Assembly: GCA_036346355.1 (NCBI GenBank)
Contig: CM070590.1
Span: 42,937,749-43,001,748 of the forward strand
Length of the DNA: 64,000 nt
Source of the DNA: Rhipidocladum racemiflorum
Lineage: Eukaryota > Streptophyta > Magnoliopsida > Poales > Poaceae
Reading direction: 5' to 3'
The notes below the pieces were generated by a model. It ran no database searches and was not told the origin of the DNA. It worked only from the letters and a program-made list of their open reading frames with translations. The position numbers and the translations under genes are program-made. Below, piece after piece: positions 1 through 11,855 of this stretch (position 1 is its first letter; the number at the start of each line of letters is the position of its first letter).

Positions 1-1070
1 CGTGAGTTCGAAACTCAGCAAGCATATTGCAAAGGACAACAAGAACAATAACATGGCAACAACATATCACATCATGTATATCATCTCATTCATGAACACA
101 TAACATTATCATCATCATTATGTATGCAATGCAATGCAATGCTCATGTTTCCTTGGAAACTCATACCGGTATGGTTGAGTACACACCCGTCGGTGTGCAC
201 CCTCTCCCCCCTTCCATCCCGAAGATGGAGGGTGCCTACTCCTCGCTTCCAAACACCACGTGGATGGAATCACGATGTAGGACTTACTCAATGGCTCTAC
301 GGATTAGTCATAACTTTCTCACCGACCTTTCCCGGACTAGCTATGACTTTCTCACCGCCCGGGCCATGTAACATGCCATGTATGCAATTATGCCAACATC
401 ATATTTAACTCGTACAATTAACACATGGTATCATAACATAATAATCATGCTCATCATATCATTGGCAATCATTAAAGCATGGCAAGTGATCATATCATAT
501 AGTCAATTTCATCTATTCTCAACAAGCAACCTACAAATCGCTATCCATTACAACACACTTGCCTCAACCACGGGCAACGGATTGGCGGGAAGTAGAAGGC
601 ACTCCCGGAGTCGCACCACCTGCACATAGGTACCACACACTCACAATCATGTCCACAAAACAGTACGCAAACCCTCATCTACCCCGACATTGCCAACTAC
701 TCGCAAAACCCCGGAAATTTCCCAACTTTTTCTAGGTATAGGGAAAGACTGATTCGGATTCTAAAGTTGTTTAATCTACAAGATACCGTGATCTGTTCCA
801 ATCACGTCACAGATTTTAACACGCTCGGTAAAACAGCCATAACTTTCAAACGGCTAGGCGGAATTTAACGTTCTTTATATCCACGGAAAGATAATGAAAT
901 TATCTACAACTTCTTCAACATCCGTACGACCAAATTCGGATTTAAATTGGCTAAAAACCGAACCCTAGGTCGACTGCTCATGCTGTCCGAAACAGAGAAC
1001 GTGACCAACTCAAGAATCCATCTAATATAATCAAATCCAGCACCACCAATTGATCTAAAAACTTGATAAT
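1..1070 (-). mobile_element. LTR A, first part (gypsy LTR, interrupted by element B)
   Basis: On the minus strand this stretch matches the LTRs at 37275-39553 and 21193-23410 block by block: the region around the LTR 'cgaactcac' motif, the GTGCACACC-type hairpin at 179-200, the paired 'ggtgagaaagt' segments and the 'gtttgaaagttatgg' block. It stops exactly where element B begins and resumes at 16274, so B was inserted into it. Its 3' end (about 0.45 kb by comparison with H) lies beyond the window start, so its own TSD cannot be checked. No coding content is seen; short ORFs here are chance. Confidence 0.85.
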
Positions 1071-4001
1071 TGTGACGGACCGCCCCTTTTCAGGGAGGAC
1101 TCTTAATTACCACTACGGCTACCCAGGAAGAATTACCGTAGGGAACCAAATGTACATTACTAGGTTAACATCCAAAAGCAACAGTTTTAAGTAAAGTAAG
1201 GCCTAATGACCAGAGTTTACAGTAGCGCGACAAGCACAAATCATAAGCTTTACATCACAAAAGCACTGCACAGGCAGTTTGAGCGAAGATCGATACTAAA
1301 ACCACACGGTGTCGCCGTCTACGACTTCTTGGAACTCTCCAGCATCTTGATACTCTAAAATGGGTTAATTAAGCAAGAGTGAGTACTACAACGTACTCAA
1401 CAAACCACACAGTGAAGCCGGATTACCACATGCAAAGGATAACAAGAGATAGCCATATGTCTCATTTGGTGTATGCAAGTTTTCATAATATTTGACATTT
1501 CATTTAAAACACAAACCATAATAATATGAATAAGGGGGTTTCCAAAATTATATATTTCCACACTTGTTAATCAAAACTACTTGAGCTTAGGTTCGGGATT
1601 CACCCCATTTTAACTCAGCTTCATTTACCATAAGCTCGGCGTATTCGAATACCATTAAATTCACTCTGCAGAGGGGTTCAACTTTACCCACAAGATTCCC
1701 CGATCGTTAATGCCACGCGATTAACATGCAACTTTTATGCATGCGGCCGGATCGAGGTTATCATAGCTTTTCGTTGGATCTTCCCCCTTTAGCCCCTATC
1801 CGGTAGAGTTTCGGTCCACATTAACCCGGGGTCCCCACTGGCCAGAGTGGAGTTCGCGATCCCGCTTACTGTGGACACCTACCATTGTGAACCCGAAATG
1901 CCACACTTTTCTTGTGCACATTTCTGTTCCACCCCCCATAACCGCGGGCCATCTCCCACACCGGGAAGGTAACCCTGCTCCTATAGGTATTCCGGGGAAA
2001 GTACAATGTACCGAGCTACGTTGAGTCAAGCCAACGAAGTTGACTGGCCCAACCTGTGGTTGAACGATTTCTTAAGTTATTTACTTTGCCCAAGGTTGTA
2101 AGTCCTTACTTCGTCATAGACCAACCATTTCGTTCCACAATCCCTGGTATCCAATGTACCACCACCCGTTCATACCTTGGTATTAGTCCTCGGTTGGGGA
2201 TCAGACTAACACCCATGCGGTGGTTAGCCCAATACTGTCCCCAAGACCGCAATGTTTTATAAACATTCCAAATGTAAGTTCCATCGACATTTCATTAAAA
2301 CGGTGAATAATGTACAATAGTAATATCCCGCCGAATACGGACAATAGTATTTTCCTAGGGTTACGAAGGATTGTTAGTATTCAATATTTTTCAAGGAAGT
2401 TCCATGAGCCTTTTTGGCATTAACTAGCTATCATGTCATTCGAACATACCAACTTTGCGATATTTCAACATATAGTTCGAAAATAATGCGGTAGAAATTA
2501 ACTGCTAATTATTCTAGGCAATAATGGGTTCAAAAATGATCAATGGAGTATGGCTTGCCTTGCGAGGCGGAGGGGTTCCCTAGTTCGGAGTTGGTGTAGT
2601 CGTACTCGGCTTCACGCGGATCCGGCTCCTGTTCCAGGTACTGCTCCTGCTCCTGTGTCTGTTCCGTAAGTTGGTACTGCTCGGACGTCGGTTCTGGCGT
2701 AAACATCAATAACAAGAAGACAAAGTCAAATAAACACGAAAAGGAAAGAAGAGAAAAGAAAAGAAATAGAAAAAGGGAGAAAAAGGAGCCGGGAAAGAGT
2801 CGGAGGGCATTTTGGGAATTTTTGGAACTTGGTTTGGCGAAGCGGAGGTCATTTTTGAACTCATTGGCTCGAAAGGGTTCGGAATATGTATTTTGGGCTA
2901 TTTTTGGATTTTCTGGTATTTTTGGATATTTTTTGAGAATTTAAATGAATTAAAACGATTTTTGGAAATTAAAATCCGAAAGGAAAAATGAAAAAGGCTA
3001 ATGTTCACTTTGGGCCGCACCAAAACCAAATTTGGCCCGCGAACACGAGCGGGATCTTCTTTGGGCTGGCCTGAAGGTCGGCCGCTCGACACGCTGGCCG
3101 GGCGGCGATGGCCATGAGGAGAGAGAGAGAGGGAGGCGACTGGCGGGTGGGGCCAGCTTGTCAGCGGGGAGAGAGAGGGCGAAGCCGGGCGAGCGGAGCC
3201 GGCGGCGTGAGGGCGAAGCAGGGCGCCGGAGTTGGGGGAGAAGAAGGGGATCTCACGAATTAGGGCACGGGGGCGCACGGGCTTGGGGGAAAAGAGAGGA
3301 GAGCTCACCCTGGAGCTAGGGCATGGCTCAAGGGAGGCCGAGCGGCGGCGGAGCGGCCTGGCGACGGCGTGTGGCCGGAAGTGAAGAAGAAGCTCGCGGG
3401 GTGGCTACGGGAGAGCGTGAGAGAGAGGGGAAATGAGAGAGGAGGAGGCGGCGAGCTCGAAGAGCAAGAAATCGGAGCCGAAGGGGGCTTAAATAGCCGG
3501 GAGGGGTCGGCGAGGTCGCCGTCTTGATGATTGAAGAGGAGACTTGAGCAGGGCTGAGGCGACGGGACGGGACGAGCGTCGCGGGGCTCGGGGCGGGGCA
3601 GCGTGAGTAGTGGCGGGAGGCGGAGTGCCCTACGGGGCTAGGGCAGCGAGGGGACAGCGGCGCAGGCGCCAGCGCGTGGAAAAAGCTGCCATGGCAGCCT
3701 GCTCCTCGGGGAAGAGGAACAGGAGCGAGGCGGCTTCTGGGCGAGTATGGCCTTGCGGAGGCGGCTGCAGCGTGGCGAACCTGGCGCATGCGGGAGGCGG
3801 CCAAGCGGGCGAGGTGCAAGGAGCGAAGGGAGGCGGGTTTACCCAAAAAGGAAAGCGCCCGTGCGGAGAAACCTTCCAGAAACGGCAAGTTTTCTAAATT
3901 CAACCAAATAAATTCGAAAAAAACCAAAAAAATTTCAGAAAAATTATAAATTGCAAATAAAGTCTAAATTATATCTATTTTGATAATTTTGGGGTATTTC
4001 A
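1071..4001 (-). repeat. Element B 3' LTR (2.93 kb)
   Basis: It is repeated at 9859-11855 plus 15361-16268, with about 97 percent identity in the part compared. On the minus strand it runs from TGAAATACC to GGTCCGTCACA. It contains the block shared with LTR families C/D/E and K at about 1635-1695 (sense TGTGGGTAAAG, then CTCTGCAGAG, then TTCGAATA). The GC-rich part at 3040-3900 gives long open frames on both strands, which are not genes. Confidence 0.93.
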
Positions 4002-4038
4002 ACCTACCCCCCTTAAAATAAATCTCATCCCCGAGATT
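4002..4038 (-). promoter_or_regulatory. Element B polypurine tract and adjoining hairpin
   Basis: On the minus strand a purine tract (AAGGGGGGTAGGT) directly abuts the 3' LTR, as expected for the plus-strand primer of reverse transcription. Immediately upstream at 4021-4038 is an inverted repeat with sense arms AATCTCG and TGAGATT around a GGGA loop, with one G-U pair. It overlaps the pol stop codon (4038-4040). The same arrangement occurs in D, E, F and G. Confidence 0.8.
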
Positions 4039-4667
4039 CATTCCTCCTGGGGGAAGAGGTTGGGAAAATTCTGCTGCAATTTCGACTCCTTTTCCCGTGT
4101 GGTCTCTGTGAGCGTGTGATTTTTCCACAATACCAGGCAGACTGTGACATTTTTGTTTCGAAGTTTCCTTTCAACTGTCTCAATAATCCTGATTGGTTCC
4201 TCTGTATAGGCCAGATCATTCTGTAGGTCAATCTCTTCTAACGGTACTTGTTCTGTGGGTTGTCGAAGACACTTTCTTAATTGTGACACATGGAATACGT
4301 TGTGCACTCGTGACAGTTCAGGACTCAACTGCAGTTTGTAGGCTACTTCTCCAATTCGGCTTATGTTCTTATATGGTCCAACATATCTTGGTGCCAATTT
4401 TCCTTTGATCTGAAATCTATGCACAGGTTTAAATGGCGTTACCTTCAGATACACAAAATCTCCAACTTGGTAGCTGATGTCTTTTCGTCTTATGTCGGCA
4501 TAGTTCTTTTGTCGTCCTTGTGCTATCTTTAAGTTTTCCCTGATGATCCTTACATGGGCTTCTGCGTCTTGCACAATTTGTGGCCCTAATAACTGCTTTT
4601 CTCCCACTTCAGTCCAGTTTAGTGGGGTCCTACATTTTCTCCCATAAAGTGCTTCAAATGGTGCCAT
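4038..4667 (-). pseudogene. Element B pol, integrase C-terminus and chromodomain-like tail
   Basis: The last 209 codons of the polyprotein are open. Residues 1-14 (MAPFEALYGRKCRT) are the end of the integrase core region. A GPY/F module follows (GPYKNISRIGEVAYKL, then HNVFHVSQLRK at about residues 120-130). The last 60 residues resemble a chromodomain (PIRIIETVERKLRNK, then LWKNHTLTE), which in chromoviruses directs integration toward particular chromatin marks. The aromatic positions are poorly kept. The reading frame is the same as the upstream pol segments, separated by a TAA at about 4705 where relatives read Phe-Ala-Glu-Phe. Confidence 0.88.
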
Positions 4668-6200
4668 TTGTAAACTGGCCTGGTAACTGTTATTGTAGGA
4701 AAATTATGCAAATGGTAAACAAGTGACCCAAGATGCTCCGTATGTCAGGGCGCAGGCTCTCAACATATCTTTTAGTATCTGGTTGACCCTTTCTGTCTGT
4801 CCATCAGTCTGTGGGACATACGCTGTACTGAAGTTCAGGTCTGTTCCCATGGCTTCATGTAGGCTCTTCTAGAATTTTGACGTGAATTGAGCTCCTCGGT
4901 CTGACACAATCTTTTTGGGAATTCCATGCAATCTGACTATCTGTGTCAGGTATAGCTTTGCTAGCTTATCCTTGCCATAGGTCTGTTTGACTGGTATGAA
5001 ATGTGCTACTTTAGTCAGTCGGTCAATTATTACCCATATGGAATCAAATCCTTGTTGTGCTTTGGGTAGTCCTGTGATAAAGCCCATTCCGATTTCATCC
5101 CACTTCCATTCAGGGATCGGTAGGGGTTGTAACATTCCAGCGGTCTTCTGATGGTCGATCTTAACCTTACGGCATACGTCACAACATAGTACGTGCTTGG
5201 CTATCTCTTTCTTCATGCCTTTCCACCAATATTCACTCTTCAAATCATTGTACATCTTCGTACTGCCTGGGTGTATGGTGAGTTGAGATGAGTGAGCTTC
5301 TGTCAAAATCAATCCTCTTATATCTTTATTATTGGGAACACATACACGATCACGGAATCGTACTATGCCTTGCCCATCTTCCGAGTATTCCGACGGTCCG
5401 TTTATATTTATTTCGTTGCGATATCGCTGGATTTCTTCATCTTCTTGTTGAGCTGTTTTGATTTGACTAAGTAGGTCTGACTGAATTGTAATGGAGGCTA
5501 AAAATCCTTTCTCAACTATCTGTAGGTTCAGCCGTTCCATTTCAAATTGCAGCTGTTGTGAGATGTCCGTTGTCATGGCTATGTGGTGACAAGACTTTCT
5601 ACTTAGCGCGTCTGCTACCACGTTAGCCTTTCCGGGGTTGTATTGTATCTCTAAGTCGAAATCATTGATTAGTTCCAACCACCTTCTTTGTCTGATATTC
5701 AGGTTTGGTTGAGTAAACACATACTTCAAGCTTTTGTGATCGGTGAATGCGTCGCAGTGATTTCCTAATAGGTAATGCCTCCAGATCTTAAGTGCATGTA
5801 CCACTAAGGCTAATTCCATGTCATGAGTTGGGTAGTTCTCCTCATGTGGTCTTAATTGTCGAGAAGCATAAGCAATTACTTTCCCGTCTTGCATCAGAAC
5901 ACAACCTAATCCTTATTTTGATGCGTCGCAGTAAATTTGAAACTCTCTGCTTGGGTTAGGAAGTACAAGTACTGGTGTTGAGGTTAATTTCATCTTCAGA
6001 GTCTGGAAACTCTTCTCACATTCTTCTGTCCACCGATAAGGCTTATCCTTTTTGAGAAGCTGGGTTAGAGGTTTGGAAATTTTGGAAAAACCTTCAATAA
6101 ATCTTCGGTAATATCCAGCTAATCCTAGGAAACTTCTGATTTCCCTTACTGACGTAGGTTGCTTCCATTCCATCACTGCTTCTATCTTTGTTGGATCCAC
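4668..6200 (-). pseudogene. Element B pol, RNase H and integrase
   Basis: One frame is interrupted by stops at 5913-5915, 4869-4871 and about 4705. RNase H is recognised by FLGLAGYYRRFIEGF, CDASK, DHKSLKYVFTQPN and ADALSRKS. The integrase zinc finger has the H-H-C-C pattern (HSSQLTIH, then CCDVC), and the core shows SDRGAQF and GQTERV. The first catalytic Asp of the core, expected in the 'MDF-ITGLP' motif, is Gly here (GGC at 5082-5084), so integrase would be dead even without the stops. The 4869 stop sits where relatives have Trp (TTC-TGG-AAG), consistent with a G-to-A change. Confidence 0.9.
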
Positions 6201-7478
6201 TTATACTCCTTCTTCGGTGATGATGTGTCCCAGAAATGCAATCTCTCTCATCCAAAAGTCACATTTGGAGAACTTGGCATACAATTGATGTTCCCTGAGT
6301 CTCCCTAGAATCAGATGCAGATGTTCTTGATGCTCTTCTTCCGTCTTTGAGTAAACCAGTATGTCATCTAGAAACACTACGATGAATTGGTCTAGATAGT
6401 CCATGCACACTTGATTCATCAAGTTCATAAAATAAGCTGGAGCGTTTGTGAGTCCGAATGGGACCACTGTGAACTCATACAGTTCGTATCTGGTGGTAAA
6501 CGCTGTCTTTTCTCTGTCCTGTTCTCTAACTTTCAGCTGATAGTATCCGGTCCTTAAGTCTATCTTCGAGAAGATCCTAGCTCCTTTGAGTTGATCGAAT
6601 AAGTCGTCAATCCGAGGTAAGGGATACTTATTCTTTATGGTTGCGGCATTCAGCGCTCTGTAATCCACGCAGAGTCTTACACCTCCATCTTTCTTAGGGA
6701 CAAATAGGACTGGAAAGGACCATGGTGATATGCTTGATCGGATAAATTCCTTTTCCAGTAATTCGTCCAGTTGCTTCTTGAGTTCTCTTAATTCCATTGC
6801 CGACATTGGGTATTGGCGCTTGGTGACTGGTACTGTTCCTGGTGCCAGTTCTATGGTTAACTCTATGCTCCTGTCTGGGGGTCTTCCTGGCAATTCATCT
6901 GGGAAAACATCTGGGTATTCCCGATCAATGGGTACTTGGTCTATGGTAGGGGTTATGGCATTAAGGCTTCTTCTTTTGCCCTTTCCTAAATCAGGGTTGG
7001 TCCTTACGGTTACCCATTGCCCTTCCTTGTTGATAACTGTTACCAACTTCTTTTCACAATCTAATGTTGCTTTATGTTGGGACAGCCAATCCATCCCTAG
7101 GATGATGTCCAGTCCGTTTATCTCTAATAACAACAGTTCAGCTGTAAACTTAATTCCTTGAAGTACTATTTCTAACTTCTCGCTCTTATATCGAGCCATT
7201 AATCTACTGCGCGGCGTTTGAAACGCATAAGGGTTTTGTAATGGTAAATACGGAAAACCATGCTTGCATGCAAAAGCCATTGAAATAAAAGAGTGGGTTG
7301 CTCCAGGATCAAATAATATCAAAGCCATCTGGGATTGGACTCGAAATTTACCGATAATCATGTCGGTGGCGGCTGCGGCATCCTCAGCTGACATGTGGTT
7401 GATCCTGCCTTGGAAGTTTCTGGAGTTGTTCGGGTTGGAGCTTCCTTCGCTTCTGGCGGGTGCTCTGCCTTGTAGCAT
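6201..7478 (-). pseudogene. Element B pol, protease and reverse transcriptase
   Basis: A 425-codon open stretch holds the aspartic protease and RT. The protease motif reads LFDPGATHSFIS at about residues 55-66; the residue after the catalytic Asp is normally Ser or Thr but is Pro (codon 7305-7307). The protease core continues to LDIILGMDWLSQH. RT begins at about residue 185 and shows the expected blocks: SPWSFPVLFVPKKDGGVRLC, DYRALNAATIKNKYPLPRID, and VVFLDDILVYSK at about 6349-6384 with the catalytic Asp pair. It ends at a TAA (6201-6203) just before the RNase H connection. It is not in the gag frame, so a frameshift lies between about 7400 and 7546. Confidence 0.92.
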
Positions 7479-7542
7479 CCCCTGTTGCTGTGGTTACGGT
7501 CGGTGGGCTCTTTGGTTGTGCCAGTTTCTGAAGGCTGCTTTG

Positions 7543-8580
7543 TCACTTGTGATTGGCTACCTCAGCTGGCTGATTCTTCCTTGGGCAATTCTGTTTGAAG
7601 TGTCCCTCCTGACCACAGTGATAACAACCCGTAGTCTTCTTGGTGCAGTTATTGGAATAATGATTTCCACCACACTTGAAGCATTTTACTACTCCAGGCT
7701 GGCTTTGAGCAGGAACGGGTCGGAATCCTCCTACTGCTTGTCTTTTAGAAGGAAAACCGGGTATAGGAGCTGGAGCTCTTCCTCTGGGTTGGTTGGGAGC
7801 CTGAAACCTTATCTGCTGGGCTCTCCTTTTCCCGGTGTCTTCCAAGTCATTTCTAGCTTCTTCTATCATCATTAACTTGTCGACCATCGTTGATAGGCCC
7901 CTAAATTCTAGGGCTGCGATATGGAACTTTAAGTTCTTCTGTAAACCTTCAGAAAATCTTTCCATTTTTTTGGCTTCAGTGTCCACCTCAGTTGGTGCGT
8001 AGCAAGCTAACTGGTTGAATTGCTGAAGGTATTCCATAACGGTTCGACCTCCCTGCCGGAGGGCTAGGAACTCTCTTCTCTTGGAAGCCATTAGTCCTGC
8101 TGGGATGTGAACTTTGCGGAATGCTTCCTCAAATTCGAGCCATGGGATATCTTGCTCGTTCTTGGTGGCTTAATAATTCATCCACCAGGCTGCTGCTTGT
8201 CCTTGAAGTTGGTGTGAGGCAAACAACACTTGCTCCTTGTCTGTGCATTGGATGGTATCCAGCTTTCTCTTTATGTCACGGATCCAGTCGTCCCTAGCTA
8301 ATGGTTCTGTTGGTGTCGAAAAGATAGGTGGTCGGGATTTCTGGAAATCGGACCACTTTGTTCCTCCAATATGGCCTTCTTGCCCATTGTGGTTTCCTTG
8401 AGGGTGTCCTTGAGGCCTTGCTGCTAGCTGTTCTAAGACTCTTTCCATTAGTTGGGTTTGATGTTTCTCTGCCTCATATCTGTTACGTTCCATCATGGCC
8501 ATTACTTGAGCCAAACTAGTTTGCTCATCGTTGGAGTTGCCTTCTTCGCTGTTGTTTCCTCGTAAATTTGGTCTCACCAT
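7543..8580 (-). pseudogene. Element B gag (capsid and nucleocapsid), one internal stop
   Basis: Start ATG at 8580-8578 (MVRPNLRGNNSEEGN), in one frame to a TGA at 7543. A TAA at 8170-8172 splits it after the capsid motif QGQAAAWWMNY. The capsid-like part contains WIRDIKRKLDTIQC and, after the stop, EFLALRQGGRTVMEYLQQFN. The C-terminus has two zinc knuckles, CFKCGGNHYSNNC (short by one residue between the second Cys and the His) and CYHCGQEGHFKQNC (canonical CX2CX4HX4C). Gag would package the element RNA in cytoplasmic particles. The product is about 345 residues, usual for this group. Confidence 0.9.
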
Positions 8581-8899
8581 GGTGGTTTCTGATTATCTTT
8601 TCAGCCTGCAGCAGTGTTTTAAGGGAAGTGAAAGGTAAGTGGAAGTTAAGATTTCTAGATAAGGTTAGAATGAACAGATGAGGGCTTAGATGAAAGGAAG
8701 GGAGAATACTTTGAGCTAGGTAGGATTAATTCCGATACATTACTGCAACCAAAATACAAGGATAGGGATCATAGTTTTTCATACAAGCCATAGGTTGTAC
8801 GCCATACCATTTTAAGGTAGGGCACCACCAATTTTACAATACCAAAAGATAGTTCTAATACATAGGGGTACACAACTAGACTTTTAATGACCTGACAAT
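8581..8899 (-). other. Element B spacer between the extra ORF and gag
   Basis: This 320-base stretch separates the stop of the extra ORF from the gag ATG. No frame of note is seen. It is probably untranslated leader sequence. Confidence 0.5.
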
Positions 8900-9628
8900 C
8901 TAAGGGTTCCACCCTTCGTCGGGGCCATAGAAGAAGCGTTCTTCGGGGTCTTCCTCATCTTCCATGGTGACATCTGGGGGCGGCGGGTCGTCGATTATCA
9001 TTGAAGGTCCATCCACCTAGGGTTCTTCTTCCGGGGGTCCAACTGGCTGCTGAATAAGATCGATCTGCATTATCTGATTGACCAGTTGGTCTACCTGGGT
9101 TTGGAGCTGGTTCAGCTGGCCCTCCTGTTGATCCACCAGATCCCACATCTGATGTAGATGCTCATGTTGTTCCTTGTTCTCCCGAAGCACACGGTTGTAC
9201 TGGCGTTCCATTAGCAACACATAGTCAGAGGTCTCCTCGATTCTCGGGTCTGTCTCATCAAGAGGGAAGGAGATGCCAATTCCTTGGGACTCATCACATA
9301 TCTGGGGAATCAGTTGAAACTGGGTGTCATCAAGTTCTCTTTCGAAGTTGCCTCGAAAATAGTGCACCACTTGGCGGGCAGCATCCTGAATTGCTGCAGA
9401 CTCGTAGGGTCGTCTTCCCACAAACCGTCGAGGGACACCGGGGCGGAGTGGTAGGGGCTGCAGTTCGATCCATGCCATCCACTGACAACAGAATTCATCC
9501 CAAAGGATCTCTTGTGTATGGAACTCGGGGCGGTGCTCATCCTCTGCTCCTACCTACTGCATCATCCTCCAAAGCAGATCGGCCCATCCACCAAAAACAC
9601 TCGGGTCCGGGTAGGTACGATGAACCAT
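8900..9628 (-). pseudogene. Element B extra ORF upstream of gag, coiled-coil, two stops
   Basis: A single frame of 243 codons begins with ATG at 9628-9626 (MVHRTYPDPSVFGGWADLLW) and ends at a TAG at 8900-8902. Two TAG stops break it, at 9554-9556 and 9017-9019. The central part (MAWIELQPLPLRPGVPRRF) is basic and proline-containing. The distal part (about residues 150-200) is rich in Gln, Leu and Glu with heptad-like spacing (QLNQLQTQVDQLVNQIMQ), predicting a coiled coil. The tail is acidic (DDPPPPDVTMEDEEDPEE). It lies between PBS and gag in sense orientation, a place where some grass gypsy elements carry an additional ORF. Function unknown; a structural or RNA-binding role would be a guess. 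Confidence 0.8.
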
Positions 9629-9843
9629 CTGCGATCAACACGAAATTTGAAGTAAGTTAAGAAATGGGAAATATTAAAACAAAACCGGAAATAAGAACTC
9701 TAAGAGGGTTAAGGTAGAAAGAGGTAGAAGAGGGCAGCAACAATACTTATATTTTTCACAACTCATTTTGTTTATAAGTTTAATTAATTTTCTGCAAAAA
9801 TATCCTTAAACCAATCTAGGGTCTCAATCTACGGTCAAACCTA

Positions 9844-9856
9844 GGCTCTGATACCA
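9844..9856 (-). promoter_or_regulatory. Element B primer binding site (initiator tRNA-Met)
   Basis: On the minus strand TGGTATCAGAGCC lies two bases inside the 5' LTR edge at 9859. It is complementary to the 3' end of plant initiator tRNA-Met, the usual primer of plant gypsy and copia elements. This fixes the element's orientation. Confidence 0.92.
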
Positions 9857-9858
9857 CT

Positions 9859-11855
9859 TGTGACGGACCGCCCCTTTTCAGGGAGGCCGCTTAATTACCA
9901 CTACGGCTACCCAGGAAGAATTACCGTAGGGAACCAAATGTACATTACCAGGTTAACATCCAAAAGCAACAGTTTTAAGTAAAGTAAGGCCTAATGACCA
10001 GAGTTTACAGTAGCGCGACAAGCACAAATCACAGTCTTTACATCACAAAAGCACTCCACAGGCAATTTGAGCGAAGATCGAGACTAAAACCACACGGTGT
10101 CACCGTCTACGACTTCTTGGAACTCTCCAGCATCTTGATACTCTAAAATGGGTTAATTAAGCAAGAGTGAGTACTACAACGTACTCAACAAGCCACACAG
10201 TGAAGCCTGATTACCAAATGCAAAGGATAACAAGAGATAGCCATATGTCTCATTTGGTGTATGCAAGTTTTCATAATATTTGACATTTCATTTAAAACAC
10301 AAACCATAATAATATGAATAAGGGGGGGTTTCCAAAGTTATATACTTCCACACTTGTTAATCAAAACTACTTGAGCTTAGGTTCGGGATTCACCCCATTT
10401 TAACTCAGCTTCATTTACCGGAAGCACGGCGTATTCGAATACCATTAAATTCACTCTACAGAGGTGTTCAGCTTTACCCACAAGATTCCCCGATCGTTAA
10501 TGCCACGCGATTAACATGCAACTTTTATGCATGCGGCCGGATCGACGTTATCATAGCTTTTCGTTGGATCTTTCCCCTTTAGCCCCTATCCGGTAGAGTT
10601 TTTGTCCACATTAACCCGGGGTCCCCACTGGCCAGAGTGGAGTTCGTGATCCTGCTTACTGTGGACACCTACCGTTGTGAACCCGTAATGCCACACTTTT
10701 TTTGTGCACATTTCTGTTCCACCCCCATAACCGCGGACCATCTCCCACACCGGGAAGGTAACCCTGCTCCTATAGGTATTCCGGGGAAAGTACAATGTAC
10801 CGAGCTACGTTGAGTCAAGCCAACGAAGTTGACCGGCCCAACCTGTGGTTGAACGATTTCTTAAGTTATTTACTTTGCCCAAGGTTGTAAGTCCTTACTT
10901 CGTCATAGACCAACCATTTCGTTCCATAGTCCCTGGTATCCAATGTACCACCATCCGTTCATACCTTGGTATTAGTCCTCGGCCGGGGATCAGACTAACA
11001 CCCATGCGGTGGTTATCCCAATACTGTCCCCCAGACCGCAACGTTTTATAAACATTCCAAATGTAAGTTCCATCGACATTCATTAAAACGGTGAATAATG
11101 TACAATAGTAATATCCCGCCGAATACGGACAATAGTATTTTCCTAGGGTTACGAAGGATTGTTAGTATTCAATATTTTTCAAGGAAGTTTCGTGAGCCTT
11201 TTTGGCATTAACTAGCTATCATGTCATTCGAACATACTAACTTTGCGATATTTCAACATATAGTTCGAAAATAATACGGTAGAAATTAGCTGCTAATTAT
11301 TCTAGGCAATAATGGGTTCAAAAATGATCAATGGAGTATGGCTTGCCTTGCGAGGCGGAGGGGTTCCCTAGTTCGGAGTTGGTGTAGTCGTACTCGGCTT
11401 CACGCGGATCTGGCTACTGTTCCAGGTACTACTCCTGCTCCTGTGTCTGTTCCGGAAGTTGGTACTGCTCGGACGTCAGTTCTAGCGTAAACATCAATAA
11501 CAAGAAGACAAAGTCAAATAAACACGAAAAGGAAAGAAGAGAAAAGAAAAGAAATGGAAAAAGGGAGAAAAAGGAGTCGGGAAAGAGTCGGAGGGCATTT
11601 TGGTAATTTTTGGAACTTGGTTTGGCGAAGCGGAGGTCATTTTTGAACTCAGTGGCTCGAAAGGGTTTGGAATATGTATTTTGGGCTATTTTTGGATTTT
11701 TTGGGATTTTTGGATATTTTTTGAGAATTTAAATGAATTAAAACGATTTTTGGAAATTAAAATCCGAAAGGAAAAATGAAAAAGGCTACTGTTCACTTTG
11801 GGCCGCGCCAAAGCCAAATTTGGCCCGCGAACGCGAGCGCGCGCGAGGGGGATGC
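9859..11855 (-). repeat. Element B 5' LTR, first part
   Basis: Same sequence as 1071 to about 3050. It breaks off at 11855 where solo LTR C was inserted; the last five bases, GATGC (11851-11855), are the target site duplicated at 15356-15360. The shared LTR block of the C/D/E and K families is at about 10426-10486. Confidence 0.93.

Noticed and set aside
3328..3927. 199-codon minus frame, and its counterpart at 15637-16170
   Set aside because: Both copies lie in the GC-rich part of the B LTR and have frames of different length and low-complexity Arg/Ser/Pro composition.
7264..7875. 203-codon plus-strand frame
   Set aside because: Antisense to gag and protease of element B, which carry clear motifs.
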